In this document: positions 1 through 7,900 of the stretch, piece by piece
Position numbering within the stretch: position 1 is the first letter of the stretch
Layout: every line of letters begins with the position of its first letter
Assembly (NCBI RefSeq): GCF_045223415.1
Contig: NZ_JBEQZJ010000062.1
Coordinates: forward strand, 1-15,931
DNA: 15,931 bases
Reading direction: 5' to 3'
Origin: Hoskinsella mucinilytica
GTDB taxonomy: Bacteria; Bacillota_I; Bacilli_A; Erysipelotrichales; Erysipelotrichaceae
Made by a program: the position numbers and the translations under genes
Notes under the pieces: generated by a model
What the model was told of the DNA's origin: nothing
What the model saw: the letters and a program-made list of their open reading frames with translations, nothing else
Database searches by the model: none

Positions 1-123
1 AAGATGATCATAAAAAAGAAAAAAATGAGTATCGATGATGCTCTAGATTTACTAGAAGTAGAGGAAAGCTTAAGGCCTCAGATATTGAAGTTACTAGAAG
101 AAGATAATAAGATCCGGCACTGA
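1..123 (+). CDS. 3' end of an unidentified gene (partial, possibly frameshifted)
   Basis: The first frame is open from the window edge to a TGA at 121-123 and encodes about 40 residues rich in Lys, Glu and Leu, including MSIDDALDLLEVEESL and LKLLEEDNKI. It looks like a helical C-terminus. Neither in-frame ATG (4 or 25) has a ribosome-binding site, so the gene most likely starts upstream of the window. Right after residue DNKI the reading continues sensibly in the next frame from 116 to a TGA at 212-214 (GTDLSAKQMEALVKMILENQ), which hints at a one-base frameshift in the CC at 114-115. I do not recognise the family, and the fragment has no visible link to the sugar genes downstream. Confidence 0.4.
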   Translation, partial: KMIIKKKKMSIDDALDLLEVEESLRPQILKLLEEDNKIRH

Positions 124-156
124 TTTAAGTGCTAAGCAGATGGAAGCGTTAGTTAA

Positions 157-195
157 GATGATTTTAGAAAATCAGATTAATCATCGCTTTTTTTT
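157..195 (+). terminator. Weak rho-independent terminator
   Basis: A perfect 7-bp stem, GATGATT (157-163) with AATCATC (179-185), encloses a 15-nt loop and is followed by GC and a run of eight T (188-195). The stem is AT-rich and the loop large, so it would be weak. It lies 34 nt after the stop at 123 and upstream of the sucrose promoter, as expected for the end of the preceding transcript. It would overlap the coding tail if the gene really runs on to 214. Confidence 0.4.
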
Positions 196-280
196 CTTGA
201 TATGGGATAAATGATGGTACCGATAACATAATAGAAAAAAAGCTTTATAAATCAATTTAATAAATATTTTTATGAAAGTA

Positions 281-309
281 TTGACAAATGATTGTAACCG
301 CTTTATACT
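281..309 (+). promoter_or_regulatory. Sigma-A promoter of the sucrose operon
   Basis: There is a perfect -35 TTGACA at 281-286, a 17-nt spacer and a -10 TATACT at 304-309. The predicted transcript starts near 316, so an upstream in-frame ATG at 288 lies inside the promoter and cannot be the start of the transporter gene. The upstream 50 bp are very AT-rich, which may help RNA polymerase bind. Confidence 0.85.
293..306 (+). promoter_or_regulatory. cre-like catabolite repression site, sucrose operon
   Basis: TGTAACCGCTTTAT matches the cre consensus TGWAANCGNTNWCA at 12 of 14 positions and lies between the -35 and -10 boxes, a position where CcpA binding would repress. A related half-site, TGTAAACG, follows at 309-316. 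The site could instead serve another LacI-family protein. Confidence 0.5.
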
Positions 310-318
310 GTAAACGAA

Positions 319-330
319 GGAACCGGTACC
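319..330 (+). promoter_or_regulatory. Candidate sucrose-repressor operator
   Basis: GGAACCGGTACC is a near-perfect 12-bp palindrome (5 of 6 pairs) centred on the CG-containing core at 324/325. It lies just after the predicted transcription start and just before the ribosome-binding site. A LacI-type repressor bound here would block transcription, as ScrR does in related sucrose operons. No such repressor gene is present in the window, so the assignment is an inference. Confidence 0.45.
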
Positions 331-350
331 ACAATAAAGGAGGAACTAAT

Positions 351-2285
351 ATGAATTATGAACAAGACGCAAAACTGATCGTAAAAGCGGTTGGTGGAAA
401 CACAAACATTATCTCTGTGGCACATTGTGCTACTCGCTTACGTTTTGTATTAAAAGATGAAGCTAGTGTTGATGAAAAGGCTTTGGAGTCACTGGATGTT
501 GTTAAGGGAACCTTTTCCACGAATGGTCAATATCAAATCATTATTGGGGCAGGAACTGTTAATATGGTTTGTGATGAAGTGAGCAAAATCATTGGTCAAC
601 AGACAAATGAGGGAGAAAACAAAGAGGAACCAAAACAAAAAGGTCATCTTGTACAGCGTGGAGTAAAACTGTTGAGTGATATTTTCGTACCAATCATTCC
701 TGCAATCGTTGCCGGTGGTTTATTGATGGGCTTGTACAATGTATTGAGTGCACCATTCTTTGAAGGTGGAACAATGTCCATCATTCAGATGTATCCACAA
801 TTTGAAGGATTAGCAACCATGCTGAATACCTTCTCTAATGCACCATTTACCTTTCTTCCGATATTAATTGGTTTTAGTGCAACAAAGAAATTCGGTGGTA
901 ATCCTTTTTTAGGAGCTGCCATGGGTATGATCATGGTGCATCCGGATTTATTAAATGCATATAATCTTGGAAAACCGGAGTTTACTGCACCTATTTGGAA
1001 TCTATTTGGATTACAGATAGAGGCAATCGGATATCAAGGAACTGTATTGCCTGTTTTACTTGTATCATGGATTTTAGCAACCATCGAAAAGAAACTGCAT
1101 AAAGTAACACCTAGTTGGTTAGATAATCTAACAACACCACTTGTCGCAATCATGATTACCGGCTTTTTGACCTTCTTGTTTGTGGGTCCGGCCATGCGTG
1201 CAGTAGGTGATGGTATCTCCTTTGGTATTACTTGGGTCTATCAGACTTTAGGTTTTGTGGGAGGCGCTTTGTTTGGTGGCTTCTATGCTCCAATCGTGAT
1301 TACCGGTATGCATCACAGCTTTATCGCAATTGAAACACAATTGATTGCGGATGCGGCAACGACAGGTGGAAGCTTTATCTTTGTGACTGCTTCTATGAGC
1401 AATGTTGCACAAGGAGCTGCCGTATTGGCTGTATTATTGATTACGAAAAATGAAAAAATTAAATCTTTATGTTCTGCATCAGGTATCTCTGCATTGTTAG
1501 GAATTACAGAACCTGCAATGTTTGGTGTAAATTTGAAACTTCGTTATCCTTTCATTGCTGCTTGTATCGGTAGTGCATGTGGTAGTGCTTGGATAGCCTT
1601 TACGAAAACATTGGCGATTGCATTAGGTGCAGCAGGTCTTCCAGGATTTATCTCTGTTCATCCTAGCCATTGGTTACAATTTGGAATCGGCTTAGTGATT
1701 TCTATGGCAGTAGCATTTGTTTTAACCCTTGTACTTGGGAAAAGAGAAGCTTTAAAAGCAGAAGGATCTAAAGAAACACAACCGTTGGTAGCTCATGAGG
1801 AAGAAAATGAAATTACTGAAGGAATCAAAGGGAATGTTTCCATAGCGTTACCATTAAGTGGAGTAGTAAAACCGATAGAAGAAAGTAGTGATCCTGTCTT
1901 TGCGCAAAAGACCATGGGAGATGGTATTTTGGTCCTACCAACAGATGGTATGGTATATGCACCGGAAGATTGTCGCATTAAATTTGTATTTCCTACCAAG
2001 CATGCCATTGGGTTAACAACAAAATCCGGAGTATCTCTATTGATTCATTGTGGTATCGACACCGTACAATTAGAAGGAAAAGGATATGAAACTTTTGTAG
2101 AACAAGGTGACGTTGTGAAAAAGGGAACTTTATTATTGAAATTTGATATTGCGGCAATTCAAGCTGCCGGTTATGCAATAGAAACACCTGTGGTCGTTAC
2201 TAATTTAAAGGAAGGACATCAATTGGAGAATATCGTGAAAGGATCATTAGCATATGGAACTGAAGCATTTACCATTGTTGGATAA
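351..2285 (+). CDS. scrA: Sucrose-specific PTS transporter, fused IIB-IIC-IIA (EIIBCA)
   Basis: This membrane permease imports sucrose while phosphorylating it to sucrose-6-phosphate, using phosphate relayed from HPr. The 644-residue protein has all three PTS domains. The IIB domain (about 1-80) carries the phosphorylated Cys26 in VAHCATRLRF. The IIC membrane domain (about 105-465) is rich in hydrophobic helices and has the GITEP motif at about 384. The C-terminal IIA domain (about 490-644) has its phospho-histidine at His566 in LLIHCGIDTV. I chose the ATG at 351 because AAAGGAGG (336-343) sits 7 nt before it and the more upstream ATG at 288 lies within the promoter. Sucrose specificity is inferred mainly from the next two genes. 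Glucose-superfamily permeases for trehalose or beta-glucosides look similar. Confidence 0.9.
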   Translation: MNYEQDAKLIVKAVGGNTNIISVAHCATRLRFVLKDEASVDEKALESLDVVKGTFSTNGQYQIIIGAGTVNMVCDEVSKIIGQQTNEGENKEEPKQKGHLVQRGVKLLSDIFVPIIPAIVAGGLLMGLYNVLSAPFFEGGTMSIIQMYPQFEGLATMLNTFSNAPFTFLPILIGFSATKKFGGNPFLGAAMGMIMVHPDLLNAYNLGKPEFTAPIWNLFGLQIEAIGYQGTVLPVLLVSWILATIEKKLHKVTPSWLDNLTTPLVAIMITGFLTFLFVGPAMRAVGDGISFGITWVYQTLGFVGGALFGGFYAPIVITGMHHSFIAIETQLIADAATTGGSFIFVTASMSNVAQGAAVLAVLLITKNEKIKSLCSASGISALLGITEPAMFGVNLKLRYPFIAACIGSACGSAWIAFTKTLAIALGAAGLPGFISVHPSHWLQFGIGLVISMAVAFVLTLVLGKREALKAEGSKETQPLVAHEEENEITEGIKGNVSIALPLSGVVKPIEESSDPVFAQKTMGDGILVLPTDGMVYAPEDCRIKFVFPTKHAIGLTTKSGVSLLIHCGIDTVQLEGKGYETFVEQGDVVKKGTLLLKFDIAAIQAAGYAIETPVVVTNLKEGHQLENIVKGSLAYGTEAFTIVG

Positions 2286-2295
2286 GGATCTGGCT

Positions 2296-3732
2296 ATGGA
2301 TCAAAAGGCATATGAAGCTCATTATGCTGCATTTGCGGAAGAAAGAAATAAGGTACAAAAGGATCCTTGGAGATTACATTATCATATCATGCCACAAAGT
2401 GGATGGTTGAATGATCCAAATGGATTATGTCAATTTCATGGTATCTATCATATTTATTATCAATATTCCCCCTTTGATGTAGAAGGAAAAACAAAGCTTT
2501 GGGGACATATGACTTCAAAAAATCTACTACAATTTCAACAGGAAGAGCCAGTCCTGTTTCCTGATTGTAGAGGGGATGAAAGAGGTGTCTATTCCGGTTC
2601 TGCCTTCATTAAGGAAGATACCATTCATTACTTTTATACCGGTAATGTAAAGCTGTTTGATCAACCTTATGATTATATCAATGAAGGACGAGAACAAAAT
2701 ACGATTCATGTAAGTAGTCAAGATGGATATCATTTTAGTGAGAAAGAGCTTGTTTTGAATAATCAAGATTATCCATCTGATATGAGTTGCCATGTAAGAG
2801 ATCCTAAGATTTATGAAAAAGATGGTGTTTACTATATGGTACTAGGTGCTCGAGATCGAATGAGTCGTGGTTGTGTTTTGATGTATGAAAGTACAGATCT
2901 AAAGCAGTGGAACTATAAGCTAAGGCTTTCCAGTGAACAGGAATTTGGTTATATGTGGGAATGCCCGGATTTATTTTCTTTTGATGAACAGTACTTTTTG
3001 ATTACCTGTCCGCAAGGAGTCCAACAACAAGGATATCGATTTGCGAATGTTCATCAATGTGGATATTTTCCATTGGATATAGATTTCACAACAGGATCCT
3101 ATGAATTAAAAGAATTTCATGAGCTTGATCATGGGTTTGATTTCTATGCACCACAAAGCTTTGAAGATGAACAAGGACGAAGGATTTTGATTGGATGGAT
3201 GGGGTTACCGGATATTGATTACACCAATCCAACTACAAAACAAGGTTGGCAACATGCCTTGACCATGCCTCGTGTCATTACTCATCGAAATGGCATCTTA
3301 TATCAAACACCGATCGAAGAGATGAAAGAGCTTCGTCAAGAGGAAATACACACAAACACAAAGGACTTTTCTTCCTTAAAGCTTTTAGAGGATTGTTTTG
3401 AAATGCGTATTGATGTTGAGCAAGAGGATGACTTTGTGCTACAATTAAGAAAAGGCGCTACCATATCCTATCAAAAGGAAACCAAACAATTCACTTTAAC
3501 GTTAAAGGAATGCGGATATGGAAGAACTAATCGTACAACAGTGTTAAAGGAATTAAGCAAGTTAGCGATTTATGCGGATACTTCATCTTTTGAAATCTTC
3601 GTGAATGATGGAGAAACGGTATTTACCACACGAGTATATAGTAAGCATTGCGAAAATAACGTTTGTTTCTTAAGCTGTGATATGATTGGTGATATCCGGT
3701 TTTATCGATTAGGTAGTATCAGCATTGATTAA
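2296..3732 (+). CDS. scrB: Sucrose-6-phosphate hydrolase (GH32 invertase)
   Basis: This cytoplasmic enzyme cleaves sucrose-6-phosphate to glucose-6-phosphate and fructose. It shows the full set of GH32 motifs: WLNDPNG with nucleophile Asp40, YSGSA, the RDP motif with Asp169 (transition-state stabiliser) and ECPDLF with acid/base Glu222. A five-bladed propeller fills about 25-345 and a C-terminal beta-sandwich the rest. The 478-residue length is normal. I chose the ATG at 2296, preceded by AAGGA at 2284-2288 and 10 nt after the permease stop. An in-frame ATG at 2254, preceded by AAAGGA at 2238-2243, would add 14 residues and overlap the permease by 32 nt, and it cannot be excluded. The gene is co-transcribed with its neighbours. 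Free sucrose may be a poorer substrate. Confidence 0.92.
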   Translation: MDQKAYEAHYAAFAEERNKVQKDPWRLHYHIMPQSGWLNDPNGLCQFHGIYHIYYQYSPFDVEGKTKLWGHMTSKNLLQFQQEEPVLFPDCRGDERGVYSGSAFIKEDTIHYFYTGNVKLFDQPYDYINEGREQNTIHVSSQDGYHFSEKELVLNNQDYPSDMSCHVRDPKIYEKDGVYYMVLGARDRMSRGCVLMYESTDLKQWNYKLRLSSEQEFGYMWECPDLFSFDEQYFLITCPQGVQQQGYRFANVHQCGYFPLDIDFTTGSYELKEFHELDHGFDFYAPQSFEDEQGRRILIGWMGLPDIDYTNPTTKQGWQHALTMPRVITHRNGILYQTPIEEMKELRQEEIHTNTKDFSSLKLLEDCFEMRIDVEQEDDFVLQLRKGATISYQKETKQFTLTLKECGYGRTNRTTVLKELSKLAIYADTSSFEIFVNDGETVFTTRVYSKHCENNVCFLSCDMIGDIRFYRLGSISID

Positions 3733-3747
3733 GAAATGAGGATGAAT

Positions 3748-4725
3748 ATGAAAAAATTATGTGCAATCGGAGAAGCATTGATCGATTTTATCCCTGAACA
3801 AAAAGGACAACGATTAAAGGATGTACCTCGATTTAAAAGAGTAGCGGGAGGTGCGCCTGCCAATGTTGCGGCGAGTGTCGCTAAACTTGGTGGGAAAGCT
3901 AAATTTATTACACAACTAGGTGAAGATGCATTTGGAGATCATATCATGGAGGTATTTGATGCTGTAGGCGTAGATACCAGTGATATTGTACGTAGTAAAG
4001 ACGCAAATACTGCATTGGCTTTTGTTTCATTGGCCGCCGATGGAAACCGTGACTTTCTATTTTATCGAAAAGATTGTGCAGATAAAAATCTTGATCCAAA
4101 AGATATATCTTCATCTGCATTAAAGGATTGTGGTATTCTACATTTTTGTAGTGTAGATCTTGTGGAAAGCCCTATGAAACAAAGTCATAAAAAACTTATT
4201 GATATGGCGATGAAAGAAGATATCATCATTAGCTTTGACCCTAATGTAAGATTAAATTTATGGGATACAGAAGAAGCGTGCAAAGATGCGATTCATGAAT
4301 TCTTGCCATATGCAGATATCATAAAGATATCTGATGAAGAATTAGAATTTATTAGTGGGTTTACTGATATCGAAACGGCATTACCTTTCTTTTTCAAGGA
4401 TCGTTGTCAATTCTTGATTTATACCATGGGCAAGGATGGTGCACGTTTATATCAAAGAGATCATTCCATGGTAAAGGCGAAAGGGTATTGCGTCGATGTA
4501 TTCGATACCACAGGTGCAGGAGATTCCTTTATCGGTGCATTTTTGTATCAGTTATTATCAAACGATTGTTTAGATCTCTCAGCAATATCTAAGGAAGAAC
4601 TTACAGAATTTCTTGTATTTGCGAACTTGTATGCGGCTCATACAACAACCAAAGAGGGAGCGATTGATGCAATGGCCACATTAGAAGAATTAACAGCATT
4701 TCAAAAAAACACGATCATCCAATGA
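3748..4725 (+). CDS. scrK: Fructokinase (PfkB/ribokinase family)
   Basis: This ATP-dependent sugar kinase phosphorylates the fructose released by the hydrolase to fructose-6-phosphate, completing sucrose entry into glycolysis. Both PfkB signatures are present: the N-terminal glycine-rich AGGAPANVAASVAKLGG near residues 33-50 and the C-terminal DTTGAGDSFIGAF with catalytic Asp259. The length of 325 residues is typical. There are three close in-frame ATGs at 3736, 3742 and 3748. I chose 3748 because GAGG (3738-3741) lies 6 nt before it and the protein then begins MKKLCAIGEALIDF, as family members do. The gene starts 15 nt after the hydrolase stop and ends just before a strong terminator. Other PfkB substrates, such as 2-keto-3-deoxygluconate, are possible from sequence alone, but the operon argues for fructose. 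Confidence 0.9.
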   Translation: MKKLCAIGEALIDFIPEQKGQRLKDVPRFKRVAGGAPANVAASVAKLGGKAKFITQLGEDAFGDHIMEVFDAVGVDTSDIVRSKDANTALAFVSLAADGNRDFLFYRKDCADKNLDPKDISSSALKDCGILHFCSVDLVESPMKQSHKKLIDMAMKEDIIISFDPNVRLNLWDTEEACKDAIHEFLPYADIIKISDEELEFISGFTDIETALPFFFKDRCQFLIYTMGKDGARLYQRDHSMVKAKGYCVDVFDTTGAGDSFIGAFLYQLLSNDCLDLSAISKEELTEFLVFANLYAAHTTTKEGAIDAMATLEELTAFQKNTIIQ

Positions 4726-4732
4726 AACAAGT

Positions 4733-4775
4733 GATGAATATAGCGAAACCTAATTTTCGCTGTATTCATCTTTTT
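4733..4775 (+). terminator. Rho-independent terminator of the sucrose operon
   Basis: A 16-bp stem has left arm GATGAATATAGCGAAA and right arm ending TGTATTCATC at 4770, with one G-T wobble and a short loop. It is followed by TTTTT at 4771-4775. It lies 8 nt after the fructokinase stop and separates the sucrose operon from the large glycosidase gene. Confidence 0.9.
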
Positions 4776-4840
4776 ATTATTATTCGCAAAATTAACTATA
4801 ACAAGATATATAAAAAAGGGAGCAATTATCGTTATATACA

Positions 4841-4854
4841 TAAAAGCGCTTTCA
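4841..4854 (+). promoter_or_regulatory. cre site upstream of the GH101 gene
   Basis: TAAAAGCGCTTTCA matches the cre consensus TGWAANCGNTNWCA at 13 of 14 positions, the best such site in the window. It lies about 135 bp before the start codon. I could not place a convincing -35/-10 pair in this leader, so whether CcpA would repress or activate from here is open. The leader (4776-4989) also holds a direct repeat, TTTCAGTAT, at 4850-4858 and 4879-4887, and a small inverted repeat, TCCTC/GAGGA, at 4909-4925. Confidence 0.6.
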
Positions 4855-4989
4855 GTATATCATAAATAACGTAATAGATTTCAGTATGGGTGGAATATGT
4901 GACAGATTTCCTCGCATATAGAGGATAACTCACACAACAATGTTATTCTTTAATCCTACTAAATATATCGTAAAAGGAGGAATTATGAT

Positions 4990-7900
4990 ATGAAGAAAGG
5001 GTTGAATATCGTTGTTTCATTAGGACTTACCATGACCAGCATTGCGCCAAATGCATTGCTGAATCCTGTGATGGCTAAGCAAGCTGAAGTAAATCCTACT
5101 GGTACAGATGATCAACAAAAAGCTGTGAAAGATGGTATTTTAGAACATTGGAAGTTAGATGCTGCCACTGCGAAGGGAGAAGAAATCTGTTCTGTAGCAG
5201 ATGGTTGGTTACATTTGGCCTCTACCATAAACAATGGCAATGGGACAAGCGCACAGGCTGGCTATCCGGCAGTCTTTGTAAATGATGCGACTTTTGATTT
5301 TACAAAACCGGGATTCTTTAAAACGAAGATGAAAGCAGAAAGTGATGCATCTCAGACCAGATTTGGTTTTTATCTGGGATATCAAGATCCAGGTAATGGT
5401 TTGTTTATCGGATATGATAAAGAAGGCTGGTTTTGGCAAAAATATCAAAATGGAAATGGGGAATGGTATCAGGGTGAGAGAATACCGTCTTTGGAAAAAG
5501 GTAAGGAAAGCTTGATCAGGATCGAATGGGATGAAAACCAAGAAGTAAGTGTTTTGATCGATAATGAGCTTGTATTTGAACATTTGGATATTTCAGGGAT
5601 GTCTTTGAGTAATCAGATCGGTATCAAGGCCGGCAGTTATCAAGGTACAGAAATCAGTGATATGTATTTAACCGAAATGGATTATACCGGTTTACATGCA
5701 GAAGCACAAATTTCATATGCGGTATCAGGGCACTTAATGGATGAAATGAAACAACCGATTGCGAATGCTAGAGTACGTATAGGGAAAACAGAAGTGCAAA
5801 GTGATGAAAATGGAAATTTCAAATTTGATAAAGTATTTATCAATGGCGAATATCATATCAAAGTGATGAAAGAAGGGTATGAAGCTTATGAAGGAACCTT
5901 TACCATAGAAGATGGAGATAAAAGCATTCCTGATATCACGCTAACACAAGCTCAACAAGCCTCTACCTATGCAATGGAAACATCTGAAATGAAGGTGGAT
6001 TTATATGAAAACTTCCCTTCTGTACAGAAATACACTATGAAAAGTGATGCATTAAAGAATAAAATCATGTATGGTCAAAGTGAACAAATCAATACCGTAG
6101 AGATCAATGGCGTTTCTATCAAGCTAAATGATGAAGATGTCAGTGTGGATCATTTGGGTACCAAAGCAATCTATACCATGCAGGTTCAAAAGGAAGAAGC
6201 ACATATTGATGCAACGATCAGCGTTGAGATCAGTTTGGATGGAAATAAGTTATTCTTCCATGTCACGAAGATCGAAAATCATTTAAGTGATCATCAATAT
6301 CCTGTACAGACGTTATCTTTCCCTCAACATTCTTTAGTTTCTGTTAGAAGCAATCAAAGCAATGCATCTTTTACGGGAGCTGTCATGTCTAGTAATACAC
6401 AAGCATCAGGAGATGAAACCATCGCTGTCACAAAAGTTATGGACGATATCCGTGATAGGGATTATATGTATGGTTTCTTATCTAATGATGAATTAAGTGC
6501 CGGCATATGGAGTAACTCCGAGCATAATGGTCGTGTGGTGGCAGCACCTGTTGAGGGTGGTAGTCAAAATACCAGAATCTTAGCATCAACAAGTGAAACC
6601 GATACTTATAAATCTTTGGGACTTGCCAGTGCTCCTTGGTATTATCATAGAGTAGTTACGGATTCTAAAGGGGTATCGCATATGGTTGAAGAAACTGAAA
6701 TGCCGAAAATGTCCGTTGTCATCACCGGTGATGAAAATCATGATCAAACAGTCAATTGGCAGGATGGTGCGATTGCATTTCGAGAAATCATGAACAATCC
6801 TTATAAGAGTGAAGAAGTACCTGAATTAGTAGCTTGGCGAATAGCAATGAATTTTGGTGGTCAGGCACAGAATCCATTCTTAACGACCTTAGATAATGTA
6901 AAAAAAGTTGCGTTACATACAGATGGATTGGGACAGTCTGTGTTATTAAAAGGATATGGTAGTGAAGGACATGATTCCGGTCATCCGGATTATGGCGATA
7001 TCGGTAAAAGAATTGGTGGTGCAAAAGATTTTAATACTTTGATGGATAAGGGAAAAGCGTATGGAGCAAGATTTGGTGTACATGTGAATGCAAGTGAAAT
7101 GTATCCGGAAGCGAAGGCTTTTGATGAGGATTTGGTTAGAAGAAACGGTAATAATTTATCTTATGGCTGGAACTGGTTAGATCAAGGTGTTGGAATCGAT
7201 GGTATATATGATCTAGCATCTGGTTCAAGAGAAAAAAGATTCAAAGAACTAAAGGACCAAGTTGGCGATCGTATGGACTTTATCTACTTAGATGTATGGG
7301 GAAATCTAACGGCATCCGCAGAGGATTCTTGGGAAACACGTAAAATATCCAAAATGATCAATGATAATGGTTGGCGTATGACAACTGAATGGGGATCAGG
7401 AAATGAATATGATTCTACTTTCCAGCATTGGGCTGCCGATCTAACCTATGGTGATTATACTTCCAAAGGTGAAAATAGTCAGGTGATGAGATTTTTAAGA
7501 AATCATCAAAAAGATAGTTGGGTCGGTGATTTCCCAAGTTATGGAGGTGCCGCAAATGCTCCACTTCTTGGTGGTTATAATATGAAAGATTTTGAAGGAT
7601 GGCAAGGTCGTAATGATTATGACGCATATATCAAAAATCTATATACGCATGATGTTTCTACAAAATTCATCCAGCATTTCAAGGTGACAAATTGGGTCAA
7701 TGATCCTTTGAATAAGGATTCTGTATCTGATGCTTCCATCAACAATGGAAATGAACAAATCACACTACAAGATGATGCAGGTAATATCGTTGTGATCTCT
7801 AGAAAAACCAATGATACCTCAAGTGATGATTATCGTTATCGTACCATGACCCTAAATGGAAACATTATTTTAGAAGGTGTGGTATCTGCAGGAGATGGAA

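Noticed and set aside
288..350. Upstream extension of the PTS transporter from an ATG at 288
   Set aside because: It lies between the -35 and -10 boxes, has no ribosome-binding site, and the predicted transcript begins downstream of it.
4985..4993. Two-codon reading frame ATG ATA TGA overlapping the GH101 start
   Set aside because: It is only 4 nt from the ribosome-binding site, too close for efficient use, and is likely chance.
5209..5583. 124-residue open frame on the minus strand
   Set aside because: It is antisense to the N-terminal domain of the GH101 gene, with Ile/Phe/Lys-rich content and no domain; it is a by-product of the coding sequence.
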